A stretch of 37,431 bases of DNA, from the NCBI GenBank assembly GCA_003223255.1, contig QHYJ01000069.1:1-37431 (forward strand), given 5' to 3'. Numbering within the stretch: position 1 is the first letter of the stretch; each line of letters opens with the position of its first letter. A program made the translations under genes and the position numbers. Positions 1-9,334 of this stretch are shown here, in pieces. Under the pieces are notes generated by a model that did not search any database, was not told the origin of the DNA, and worked only from the letters and a program-made list of their open reading frames with translations. Source of the DNA: Acidobacteriota bacterium (GTDB lineage: Bacteria > Acidobacteriota > Terriglobia > Acidiferrales > UBA7541).

Positions 1-44
1 AGCAAGGAGTCAAGAATGCAGTAATATGCAGGGAAGAATAGGTA

Positions 45-134
<90 letters not shown>

Positions 135-153
135 CGCGATGGAAGCAGCTACC

Positions 154-162
154 AATTTAGCA
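154..162 (-). promoter_or_regulatory. Extended -10 element of the tRNA-Ser promoter
   Basis: On the minus strand the sequence TGC-TAAATT lies about 20 bases before the tRNA 5' end. It has the TGn extension typical of extended -10 promoters. No good -35 box is seen 17 bases upstream. Nearly the same string (TCTGCTAAAyTgsTAG) occurs before the tRNA-Gln gene at about 1836-1851, which supports a shared promoter type. Confidence 0.5.
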
Positions 163-367
163 GAAACCGCCGGTCGGCGCATGTTAGCCGACAGGAGAGC
201 GGCCCCAATCTCTTTTGACGCGAAATTGGCAATCTTCTCCGCATTTTCAAGAAGCAGTTCCCTCGCTCCGCAAAACTGTCCGGAGCGCAAAAGGCGCGCT
301 TCGCTTGAGATGACACCGAAAGGCTTTTTTCGTAAAACTGCCAGGTCAACAAAACCGGGACGTGAAA

Positions 368-1702
368 TTATTTTTCGTTTTTTATGACCGCGCCGCCCTT
401 CATCACAAACTTGGCGCGCTCCAGGGCCTTCACACCTTTCAGCGGGTCGCCCGGCACAGCGATAATGTCTGCCAGTTTTCCGGCTTCCAGAGTGCCAATC
501 CGGTCCAGCATACCGAGCAGTTCCGCGCCATTTCGTGTGGCCGCCTGAATAATCTCCATAGGCGTCATGCCCGCTTCCGCATAGGCCTCAAAAACCAACA
601 GACTGGCCTGCCCGCGATTTTGCTTTGGCATGGTGAGGTACATGTCAGAACCCGAGGCGATGGGAACGCCCATTTTGCGCGCGCGGCGCAGGCGGTCGCG
701 CGACCTCTCAATGAATGGCTGGAATTCTTTCTCCGTCCGGCTCTTTTCTTCAGCGCTGGGTTGCCGCGCTCCAAACGTCATGTCTTCAAACGTCTGCAGC
801 GTCCCGTCGGTGGGAACGAGGAATATGTGCTTCTCGGCCATCATCTTCAAGACGTGGTCGGGAACGATATACGCATGCTCGATGGAATCCGCGCCGGCTT
901 CGGCGGCGATGCGCGTGGCTTTCTCTCCAATGGCGTGTGCGGCGACTTTGACACCAGCGGTGTGCGCTTCGTCGACGATGGCTTTCATTTCGTCGAGAGT
1001 TACATTCGCGGGCGAGCCGTTCACGATGACCTTGATGCAATTGGCGCCATCGTAGAGGGCCTGACGCACGGCCTGGCGCGCGCTTTCCGGCCCGTGAATG
1101 GTCACGTACTCCTGTTCAATAATGGGCTGCGCCTGCGGCGTCAGTGGCCCAAACTGCCCGCCCTGCGCGGCGAGCGCGCGCGTCGCGGCCACGATTCGTG
1201 GTCCTAGTAGCCAGCCGTGATTTATTGCGTCGCGCAGAGCCACGTCGCCGTTCACCCCGGAGTTGCCCAAGTCGCGCACCGTGGTGATCCCGGCTTCTAG
1301 GTCTTCCCTGCCCAATTTAGCACCGAGCAAGGCGCGCTGAGCCGTACTCTGTGTGGCGACGATGCGCAGCATCTCGACATCTTGCAGCGTTAGATTCGTG
1401 CCATCCATTTCCGAAAGCAAATGCGTATGCGCGTCGATGAATCCCGGCAGCAGCGTGGCGTCACCCAGATCGATGACTTTGCTGTCCGGGGAAATCTTCA
1501 GCCCGGGGCCGACGGCAGTGATTTTGTCGTTCTCGACCAGGACCACCGCGTCGTTCACGACGGTCTCGCTCTTTCCGTCGATGAGGCGCGCGGCGCGAAT
1601 GGCAATGGGTCCGCCCTGAGCTGCCGCACTTTGCTTGTGGACGAGCGATGCAAGAACGCAAACCAACGCCGTAGACACACAACACTTCAACACTGTTCGC
1701 AT
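368..1702 (-). CDS. Secreted amidohydrolase (imidazolonepropionase/prolidase-like)
   Basis: A 444-residue metal-dependent hydrolase of the amidohydrolase superfamily, with a TIM barrel and a composite beta-sandwich. Residues 1-29 look like a signal peptide with a cleavable SAAAQ end, so the enzyme probably acts in the periplasm. The metal motif is FIDAHTHL (H92 and H94). A probable carbamylated-lysine strand follows (ANCIKVIVNG), then histidines in VAAHAIG and IEHAYI, and the barrel-closing aspartate in ASGSDMYL. The C-terminal LEAGKLADIIAV is typical of the family. The ATG at 1702 was chosen because AGGAG lies six bases upstream. A longer in-frame reading to 1885 would run through the tRNA-Gln gene and is rejected. 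The substrate cannot be read from sequence; relatives hydrolyse Xaa-Pro dipeptides, imidazolonepropionate or other cyclic amides. Confidence 0.9.
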   Translation of the reverse strand: MRTVLKCCVSTALVCVLASLVHKQSAAAQGGPIAIRAARLIDGKSETVVNDAVVLVENDKITAVGPGLKISPDSKVIDLGDATLLPGFIDAHTHLLSEMDGTNLTLQDVEMLRIVATQSTAQRALLGAKLGREDLEAGITTVRDLGNSGVNGDVALRDAINHGWLLGPRIVAATRALAAQGGQFGPLTPQAQPIIEQEYVTIHGPESARQAVRQALYDGANCIKVIVNGSPANVTLDEMKAIVDEAHTAGVKVAAHAIGEKATRIAAEAGADSIEHAYIVPDHVLKMMAEKHIFLVPTDGTLQTFEDMTFGARQPSAEEKSRTEKEFQPFIERSRDRLRRARKMGVPIASGSDMYLTMPKQNRGQASLLVFEAYAEAGMTPMEIIQAATRNGAELLGMLDRIGTLEAGKLADIIAVPGDPLKGVKALERAKFVMKGGAVIKNEK

Positions 1703-1817
1703 GAAATTCTCCTGTGAAGAGACCCCATGCTGAACGGCCCCGGAAGTTGTGTCAAGCTTCACGAGCTTTTTGCCCGCGGAGCGAGCCGATGACGGGAATC
1801 TGCAGAATGGGAACGCT

Positions 1818-1846
1818 TTGGGAGGCTCAGGCGGCTCTGCTAAACT
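1818..1846 (+). promoter_or_regulatory. Promoter of tRNA-Gln
   Basis: TTGGGA and TAAACT are separated by exactly 17 bases, with TGC directly before the -10 hexamer (extended -10). Transcription would start near 1853, about six bases before the tRNA 5' end at 1859. Confidence 0.6.
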
Positions 1847-1858
1847 GCTAGGAGCAGT

Positions 1859-1933
1859 TCCGGGATCGTCTAATCGGTAGGACATCAGCCTTTGGAGCTG
1901 AGTATCCTGGTTCGAGTCCAGGTCCCGGAACCA
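1859..1933 (+). tRNA. tRNA-Gln (anticodon TTG)
   Basis: Cloverleaf with acceptor TCCGGGA/TCCCGGA, anticodon stem TCAGC/GCTGA, and loop CTTTGGA giving anticodon TTG, which reads CAA. The T arm is CCTGG-TTCGAGT-CCAGG, followed by discriminator A and an encoded CCA at 1931-1933. The gene lies divergently from the amidohydrolase. Confidence 0.96.
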
Positions 1934-1975
1934 GTTCTATTTTCGTGAATTTCAGTGCCCTTCTCTCTTCTCAAC

Positions 1976-3610
1976 TCACATTTCGCGGTAGTTCAGCAAG
2001 AAAACTCCAATCAATGAAATGCAAACCGGCCAGAGTCGGGCCACCCACGCGCGCGCCTGATTCTCTGGGGGAAGACGAAGCTCTAGCCAACGCGCCCACC
2101 CGGCCATCACCGCGAGAATTGCCAGCGGGATATGGCTCAGCTCGGCCAGAACTTCCTCTTTGATGTTGCCGAGACTGTGAGAATGCGTGAGCAGAAGCGC
2201 CCCGGAGACGGCGATCAACATCGGAAAGACTAGCCGAATGCCGGGGGAAGCCGTGCGGCCGGTCTGCACGCGCCATTCGAACACGGCGAGTGCAATGACG
2301 AGCGCGGCAAAGATGCGGTGGAGCACGACTTCCGGATCGGCGAAAGTCACCCAGAAGCCGTTCGGGCCGAGCGGCCAAACTTCCGGGTCACTTCGTAGGA
2401 AAAGAAAAACGGAAAGACCCAGAAAGAGCAGCGGCCAATTGCGTGCCCAGGAAATCTTTCCGGCTTGCGCGAGTAACGCTAGAAGGCCGACCGAGAGAAC
2501 GATCATTCCAGCCCAATGATGGTTGTACTCGGACCAGGCTTTCTCGGCAGGCGTGTTCGGGCGCGTGCCGGATTGGCCGGGGACAAAGGATTCCGTGGAT
2601 AGCGAGCCCACCTCGAAGGCCCTTTTTTGGGCGGCATAAACGTCTTCAGGCAGGTCCCTCATGGCGGGGCTGGAGAAGCGCGGCGCGCGCGGAGTCATGC
2701 GCTCGACAATCTCAGGAGCGGAGACGCGATCCTGAATGAGATCGACCGCCGGAGGAAGCGAAGTCAACGAAGCCGCCGCGAGAATCACGGTGATGCCGAT
2801 GCCGATTTCCGCTTCGCCGAAGCGTTTGAGACTGGCGAGAATGCTGCTGGCTTCGCCGTGGCGCACGAGTTGAAAATTCAGCGCGCCCAAGAACAAGAGG
2901 AGCCCGAAAAGAATTGCTTTCGTGGCCACCATTGCGCCGTAAGAGGTACCGTAAACCGCGCTGACTGAGCCGACGTAGGAGAGGCTTAAGATCAAGCCGG
3001 CGGAAGCCAGAACCGCAACGCTGATCACTGCCAGACGAGAAAATCTGGAGCTGAGCCCTCGCGCGTATTCAGGTGACGACGCGCACCGGATGGCAATCAG
3101 CAAGAACGGCAAGCCGCCAAGCCAGGCGGCTGCAGCAAGCTGATGCAGAGCTGTGAGGAAGACCAGCGGAAGACGATACTCAAGGCGAGCCACGGCATGA
3201 CTGGTTAGAACAAAGGACGCAACGATTACCACTGCTGGAATCAACAGTTCACGATGAGAGCCAGCTCGCCGGGAACCTGACAACGCGATAATCGTAACAG
3301 AGCCGGCGATGCCGAGCTCTCCTGCAAGAACAAAGTTCGCGCCAATGACCTCCCCGAGGCTGATTTGTGCGGACTGCATCAGGATCAGCACGTTGGCGAG
3401 CAGATAAGAAATTTGCATCGCGGCTAACGTCAGCGCGAAGCGGCGAATCCAGCGCCGACACGAGGAACTTACGTCCTCAGAATCCGCGCCGGGAGCGCGA
3501 AGAACGAGGAACAGAAAGATGATTCCGCCAACAGTAAGCGACTGAAACACCAGGCTGGTACCATGCAGGAGAACGGACAGGAAGCCAAAGATTTGCAGTA
3601 GGCGTGCCAC
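1976..3610 (-). CDS. copD: CopD-family copper resistance/transport membrane protein
   Basis: A 544-residue polytopic inner-membrane protein with roughly a dozen hydrophobic segments. The stretch TALHQLAAAAWLGGLPFLL (about residues 153-171) matches the usual CopD-domain signature with a conserved His and Trp-Leu-Gly-Gly. In this family the protein is thought to move copper across, or handle it at, the inner membrane together with periplasmic CopC. The C-terminal half (about 350-540) has further membrane helices with His-rich turns such as LLLTHSHSLG, so the protein may be a fusion with a second membrane domain. The start is GTG at 3610, nine bases after the copC stop at 3620. No good ribosome-binding site is visible, so translational coupling to copC is likely. 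Copper specificity is inferred from the family and the neighbour only. Confidence 0.8.
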   Translation of the reverse strand: MARLLQIFGFLSVLLHGTSLVFQSLTVGGIIFLFLVLRAPGADSEDVSSSCRRWIRRFALTLAAMQISYLLANVLILMQSAQISLGEVIGANFVLAGELGIAGSVTIIALSGSRRAGSHRELLIPAVVIVASFVLTSHAVARLEYRLPLVFLTALHQLAAAAWLGGLPFLLIAIRCASSPEYARGLSSRFSRLAVISVAVLASAGLILSLSYVGSVSAVYGTSYGAMVATKAILFGLLLFLGALNFQLVRHGEASSILASLKRFGEAEIGIGITVILAAASLTSLPPAVDLIQDRVSAPEIVERMTPRAPRFSSPAMRDLPEDVYAAQKRAFEVGSLSTESFVPGQSGTRPNTPAEKAWSEYNHHWAGMIVLSVGLLALLAQAGKISWARNWPLLFLGLSVFLFLRSDPEVWPLGPNGFWVTFADPEVVLHRIFAALVIALAVFEWRVQTGRTASPGIRLVFPMLIAVSGALLLTHSHSLGNIKEEVLAELSHIPLAILAVMAGWARWLELRLPPENQARAWVARLWPVCISLIGVFLLNYREM

Positions 3611-3619
3611 CGGTCGAGA

Positions 3620-3997
3620 TCAGGGCTTAACCACGGTAAAAGGGATTTCGCCGCGCGTGATGTGACCGTCGGAGGCAAGCACTTGCCAGCGCAGGCGGTA
3701 AGCGCCACGACGCAATCCCTTGGCCTGCGCTGAGAGCGTGTTGGGCGGATCTTGCCTGCCGATTTCAAGCGCCTGCGTGGAACCATCAGAGTCGACAAGT
3801 GTAAGGCGCGAACGAGCGGCGTCGATGCGCACGTTGAAACGCAGCTTCAGGGGAATATCAGGGCCATTCACCGAACCTTTGAGCGCCGGAAGTGATTCCA
3901 GAAGAACAGCGTGCGCAACTGCGGAATCAACCGCCACGAACGATACAAAAAAGGCGAGAAACAAAAATGCACTTCGAGTCCATCGACTTGGGGACAT
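3620..3997 (-). CDS. copC: CopC-domain periplasmic copper-binding protein
   Basis: A 125-residue protein with an N-terminal signal peptide (residues 1-28) ending in AVA. Mature CopC-type proteins begin with a histidine that binds Cu(II), and here the processed end would start HAVLLES. The rest is the CopC immunoglobulin-like fold: ESxPALKGSV near the start, LRFNVRID in the middle and LASDGHITRG near the end, where the histidine is a second conserved ligand. The start ATG at 3997 has AAGGA six bases upstream. The gene heads a two-gene unit with copD. The flavoprotein gene upstream is on the same strand, 92 bases away, with no evident functional link. Confidence 0.85.
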   Translation of the reverse strand: MSPSRWTRSAFLFLAFFVSFVAVDSAVAHAVLLESLPALKGSVNGPDIPLKLRFNVRIDAARSRLTLVDSDGSTQALEIGRQDPPNTLSAQAKGLRRGAYRLRWQVLASDGHITRGEIPFTVVKP

Positions 3998-4089
3998 GGG
4001 TTTCCTTTTGTCAACAACAAGAAAGTTAGTTCGATCTCAAGGCTACACGAGCCGGAAAGATTATATCCAAGTTCCGATCGATTATGACG

Positions 4090-6013
4090 TTAACTTCGAG
4101 GGAGTTCGTTGACGGCGCGATAAGCTTGATCGATGGCTTCGTCCGTGTAGGCGTTGGCGCCGGCGTCGGAGTTGGCGATGGTAATCCTACCGAACGGTTT
4201 GCGGCCGATGACCCAAGGCTTTTCCTCTTCTTTCCAGGCGGGGTCAAACAGTGCGTTTGGCGTGAACGCGTAGCCGTGCGCCCAGCGGTTCACGGTGATG
4301 CCTTCGATGTCCTTGGCGGGATCGAAACCTGCACTTCCAAGCATGCGCGCGAGTTGCTCGCGAATCTTTCGTTCGAATTGGGCGAAAGGCGTTTGCAGCA
4401 GTTCGTACCGGCCAGCACGATTTTGGTCGCGCAGCGAAAACCCGGGCTTGCAAGGAGTGCGAAGCAGGAAGAGCACAATGGGCTCTTGCGGATTGCTCGA
4501 GAAGTGGTATTGCCCAAGGCTGACAGGAAAATCCAGTGCGGTGTAGGTGTGATAGCTACCGGGGGCGACGATGTGATGCACGTTTAGTTTCGCAAACGAG
4601 TTCCAGTTGCGCAGCGCTACATGTGTGTAAACCAGCGGCGTCTTCACTAGATACGACAATGCTTCCTTTTGCTTTTGCGGCAACTCGTGACAGATGTACG
4701 GAATCATGACGTTGTAGCACGCCAAAACGCAGTTTTTTCCGATGACTTCGTGGACCTTGCCGCCACGAACGTAGCTGATCCGAACCTCTTGCGCTTTGCC
4801 GGAAGCATTCGAATGATGGATGCGCACTACAGTGCTATTTAGCGGGATTTTCACTGGGGCATTAGATTGGTCCAGCTTGCTGTAATCGGCCTTTGCCGTA
4901 ACCACATCTTCCATCGTCGTGCCGGGCAGCGCCTCTGGAATCAACGAGCGCACAAGCAAACGCGCCACGGAGGCGTTGCCATCCGGAAAATGAAAAATGT
5001 AAGGCTCTTCTTTTTCCGGCGCCGGCAGGCCGAGCCCCTGAAAGCCCGCGTAGGTGAACGACCCGTAATCGTCACCGGCCTCGTAGCAATCCATCGCTGA
5101 AACGGCTTCGATGCCGACGCACCAAAGGTCGTGAGTGAAGGTCTGGAAAAACGGAAGCGCGTCGGGCACCAGCTGGCAGTATTTCGTTAAAAAGTCCGCA
5201 TAACTTGTCTTCTTCAGCTTGGCTGCTTTTTCAGCCACCGACAGGCCGGTCAAGTAGTCTTTTTTCTCCGTATACACCCGCGCAATGTCTTTGCGTACCG
5301 CATCCGAAAGAGGCGCCTTCGCGAGAAACTCCGGCCAAGGCGTGGAATTCATGCCGGTGACTAGGCGGTCTTCCCCGAACGTTTCCTTGTCGAAAAAGGC
5401 GGCTGTGCCCATCTTCGAATACAATTTCTGGTCGTAGGCTTTGTAGAATTTGTCCGTCCGGATACCGATTTCTTCCAGCAGGTTTTTTGCGACTTTGCTG
5501 TATTTTCCGGGGCTTTCGATCGACTGTGTTCCGCCGTAACTTACGAGCAGGCGGCTGCCAGCGCGAAATTCGTTGCGTTTCGCATGGCCGCCAAAGTCGT
5601 CGTGGTTGTCGAGAATCATGATCCGCGCATTCCTTCCAACGTTCTTGCGGAAGAAGTACGCCGCGGCTAGACCGCTGATGCCGCCGCCAACAACAACAAC
5701 AAGGTCATAGCGTTCACCCGTGTCTTCGGCAGTGCCGAAAGAGTTCGGAACCTTTCCGTCACGCAGGCGGTGGGCGTAGGTATACGTTCCTTCATGATTG
5801 CCGCGCATGCCCATGAGCGCGGGAGGGTAATAGTTTGGGTCTTTCTCTGGCGCAACATCGTCGAGGATGCCAGCGGCGAGCAAATCTTCGGGACGTACGG
5901 CAGCGCCAAGAAGTGAGCCGCCGACTCCAATAGCGACACCATTCAAGAAGTCACGGCGCGTAATCTTCGCGGCCCATGCCCAGGTCTTGGTCTTTCTTGA
6001 CCACCTCGCTCAT
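4090..6013 (-). pseudogene. Tat-exported FAD-dependent oxidoreductase (spermidine dehydrogenase-like), frameshifted in its signal
   Basis: The long frame (stop at 4090, open up to about 6009) encodes a flavoprotein. The FAD-binding fold [19 protein letters not shown] lies about 80 residues in, followed by [15 protein letters not shown] and, near the end, a FAD-contact region ([21 protein letters not shown]). This matches the SpdH-like Tat flavoproteins, usually about 620-640 residues. The Tat motif ITRRDFLNG lies directly upstream of 5946 in the same frame but has no start codon of its own. A good start, ATG at 6013, lies one frame away and encodes [16 protein letters not shown], then stops at TGA. 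Removing one base near 5965 joins the two into a normal signal. So the gene is frameshifted by one base, or has a sequence error. An internal TTG at 5946 could still give a product without the twin arginines. The substrate is unproven; polyamines are a family guess. Confidence 0.75.
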
Positions 6014-6170
6014 GTTCGATCTCAAATGCTGACATAAAAGCGGCTGATTATAACCCGCTAAAGATGAACATTGCAGATTTCAGGCAGACTTTTCCTGATT
6101 GCCAAGGAATTTGGCAGAAACACTCAAAAACATTTATATCGGTTCTTCGGAAGCTCTTTGGGAAGCGAGC

Positions 6171-6792
6171 TTACCTGTAACTGGCGACCACTTCGCCATT
6201 TTCGATGCGCAGATCCGCAATCTGCGGAGGAAGCTTCAACTTTTCGCGATTCTCCGGCGATTCCATAATGCGCCGGACCGCCGACTCCAGGGTGGACTGA
6301 GGAATGGGAAGCGAGCCAATTTGCCCACTCATCAGCTCAAAATTCAGATAACCGTTTTGCGCGCCAAGGCGGCCTTCGAGCTGTAGGGTCATGTCCTATT
6401 TGCTCTACTTCCTGCGACGTTGGTCCGGAACCATCGGAAGAGGTTGGCGGGTCGGACGGCGGTGCAGGTTTTGCGCCATCATTGCCGGACAGTTCCAGGT
6501 GCGAGGAGAGATAGGAATTCAATTCGGTTTGATCCAGGCGCAGAGTGGCCGCTTGGCCATGGGCTACGGCGCGTTCCGCGTCTTCAAACTTTTGCTCGGC
6601 ACGAGCGGCGGCCTGAGGGCTGGTTTTTACGGGAGGCGGCGGCGCTTTGTGAAGCACCAGGATCAACGTGAGGATAGCGGCAGCGTAAGTGCTCCAACGC
6701 ACGATACCAAAGATCAGCTTCCACGGGCTGGTGCGTTTCGTATCCGCGTGGCCAAATTCCATTGGATTCGGCGGAGGAGCAAATTGCGCCAT
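6171..6792 (-). pseudogene. Membrane-anchored conserved protein, frameshifted and probably internally deleted
   Basis: The N-terminal part starts at ATG 6792 with a strong AGGAGG site upstream. It has a Pro-rich beginning, one membrane helix (about residues 27-48, WSTYAAAILTLILVLHKA), a charged helix and a Pro/Ser linker ending near EVEQI. The reading then runs out of frame and stops at 6337. The C-terminal part is in the next frame (about 6392 down to 6171), with TLQLEGRLGAQNGYL, LPIPQSTLESAVRRI and LPPQIADLRIENGEVV. This C-terminal pattern resembles a domain I recall from acidobacterial hypothetical proteins, in which a beta-rich stretch precedes LQLEGRL. Here that stretch is absent, so a deletion plus a frame change near 6390-6400 is likely. 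Function unknown. A sequencing error cannot be excluded. Confidence 0.6.
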
Positions 6793-7065
6793 GATTCCCT
6801 CCTGAACCATCATCGCCAAGCTGCATGCAGTCTGCCGGGAAGTTCCACTTACAACGATACACGCTATCTCTCGGAAACCTGCCGGGCAAGCAAACCCTGA
6901 TCGCTAAGAGGCGAATGCGGCACCTTAGCCCGTTCGGCCTAGCCGCTCACGGGCAAAGTGTCGAAACCAATTCCAGCTCCATGCTTGCTGTAACTCACAC
7001 GCTCGGCCAAACTCAGAGAAGCATTTCCGATTAGCGTCGTTTAACTCGCGGCCTAGGAGGCCTGC

Positions 7066-9280
7066 ATGCGTCTTGCTCTATGCGTTTCCCTGTTGTTACT
7101 CCTGCCTTCGCTGCTCCAGGCACAACCGGAGACGGTGGCAGCGACACCTCCCGCTTCGACGCCCGAAAACCCTGTCGCGACCGCGACAAAAATCGCACAA
7201 CAGCAACGGCCCAAGATCGGAGTGGCTCTGGAAGGCGGTGGGGCCATGGGCCTCGCGCACATTGGCGTATTGAAATGGTTTGAGGAACATCACATTCCCG
7301 TCGATTACGTTGCAGGCACCAGTATGGGCGGGCTTGTAGGCGGACTTTATGCGACCGGCATGACACCGGAAGAAATGCAAGAGCTCATCGAAGGGCTCGA
7401 TTGGCGAAAAATCCTCGGCGACCGTACGCCCTATGAGGATCTCTCCTACCGCTGAAAAGAGGATCAGCGCGCTTATCCCAATTCGCTGATTTTTGGATTG
7501 CGTAACGGTTTGTCAGCTCCCGCGGGAATCATACCGGGTCATCAGATCGGGCTGCTTATTGATCGCGTCACGCTCCCGTACTACGGAATTTCTTCGTTCG
7601 ATGACATGCCCATTCCGTTTCGCTGCGTGGCCACCGACCTGGTCAGCAGCCAATCGCACGTCTTCCAAAACGGCTCCTTGGCAGTGGCGCTGCGCTCCAC
7701 AATGTCTATTCCTGGCGCATTTTCGCCCGTGCGCGAAGGAAAGGCCGTTTATGTGGACGGCGGGCTTTTGGACAATCTGCCGACGGACGTCGTCCGGCAG
7801 ATGGGTGCGGAGATGGTCATCGCTGTGCATCTCCAGCCTGCACCCGTCGAAGCCAAGGACATTCAGTCGGTTTTCAGCGTGCTAAATCACTCGGTGAATG
7901 CGATGCTGAGGGAAAACGAGCTCCGCAGCCTAGAGCTCGCGGATTCCATCGTCTCCGTGCCGCTCGGCGAATTCACCAGCGTGGATTACGCAAAAAGCGA
8001 GCCCATCATGCAGCGCGGCTATGAAGCTGCGAAAGCAAAAGCGCCCTTGCTGGAAGCGTTTGCACTGAACGATGCCGACTGGAACACCTATCTCCAACAG
8101 CGAAAGGCGCGGAAGCGCGCGGGGCGCAGGTGCCAGGGGAGATGCTTACGCCTCCCACTATTTTCGGTCTTTCCTGGATAAGCCCCTCAATCTAGACAAG
8201 CTCGACAACCTGTTGACACGCATGACCGGCGTGGGCCGCTACGACTCTGCGGGCTACTGGCTCACCGTGCAAGACGGAAAGCCCGGACTGCTGATAAAGG
8301 TCGTGGAAAAGAACGATGCGCCGCCTATGTTCCAAACGGCGTTTGAAGTGGACGGCTCACAAAGCGGCAACGTGGACTTCACCATGGGCACGCGCTTCAC
8401 GTTTATGGACGCGACCAGCTTCCGCTCCGAGTGGCGCACCGACCTGCTACTGGGAAACAACTATGGCATTCAGACCGAACTGTATCAGCCGGTCTGGAAG
8501 GACAGCCGGTGGTTCTTTGCGCCGCATGCCGATGCCAGCGACACCACCTTTCAGATTTACGCAAAAAATGACCCGCTCGCCGATTACCGCATCTATCGAA
8601 TCAATATCGGCGGCGACATCGGATACAGCTTTGGACGCTTCAGCGAATTGCGCGTTGGCTATCAAGTCGGCTCGCTGAACACCAAGCTTCGGTTGGGGAC
8701 GCCCGAGATTCCCGCGGTCGAAGGGCGCGTGGGGCAAAGCCACCTGCACTACCTGCTGGACTATACCGACGATCCCGTCATTCCCCGGCGCGGCTTCATC
8801 GCGGAAACAAATTTCCGGTGGTTCGACCAGAGCCCCGCCGCTATCAACGGCTTCCCTTCCATGGACCTGAAGCTCGGGTATTTCCAGCCGATTACGCGGC
8901 CCGCTTCAATTTTCATGGAAGGCGAAGGCGGCTCAACGTTTGGCACAAAGAGTACGGGAATCCCGCAATTTTTCTTGGGAGGACCGTTGCGCCTCAGCGC
9001 CTACGGCAATAACGAATTTCAGGGCAACCAGTACTATTTGTTCCGCGCGGGCTTTGTGCACGACCTGCTCACGCTTCCGCCGTTCGCTGGCAAAAAAGTC
9101 TACGCCGTGGGAGCCTATGAAATTGGCAAGATGTATGGCGTGACCGCCGACACCAACTTGCCCAATGACGTGGCTGCGGGATTTTTGGCGGAAACCGCCG
9201 TGGGTCCGTTCTTCATCGGCGGCAGCGTGGGCGACTCCGGCCACCGCAAGTGGTTTTTTCAGTTAGGGCGCGTGTTCTAG
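7066..9280 (+). pseudogene. Patatin-like phospholipase fused to POTRA/outer-membrane barrel, with in-frame TGA and frameshift
   Basis: The gene starts at ATG 7066 with AGGAGG upstream and has a signal peptide (residues 1-20). The patatin domain shows the oxyanion motif EGGGAMG (56-62), the nucleophile elbow GTSMG (Ser86) and a downstream DGG of the Ser-Asp dyad (about 7756). The part from about 8160 to 9280 is a POTRA-like segment (LDKLDNLLTRMTGVGRYDS) and a surface-antigen beta-barrel ending in Phe, as usual for outer-membrane proteins. Two lesions are visible. An in-frame TGA at 7453-7455 is followed in the same frame by clear continuation (KEDQRAYPNS). A frame change near 8100-8160 also seems to have lost the start of the POTRA domain. 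Intact family members are single-chain outer-membrane lipases. As it stands the gene should not give a full product. Confidence 0.8.
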
Positions 9281-9334
9281 CTTAACTCCAGTGCAGCCTC
9301 AGGAATGTCAAGGGCACTCATGCGCTACTAGCTG

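Noticed and set aside
362-1207. 281-codon plus-strand frame opposite the amidohydrolase
   Set aside because: Antisense to a clear enzyme with signal peptide and metal motif; no ribosome site or domain.
1703-1885. Upstream extension of the amidohydrolase to 1885
   Set aside because: It would code through the tRNA-Gln gene and has no ribosome site, while ATG 1702 has AGGAG and a signal peptide.
7453-7455. TGA as selenocysteine codon in the patatin gene
   Set aside because: No selenocysteine insertion hairpin is recognised after it, the codon position is not catalytic, and Arg is expected there. A nonsense mutation is simpler.
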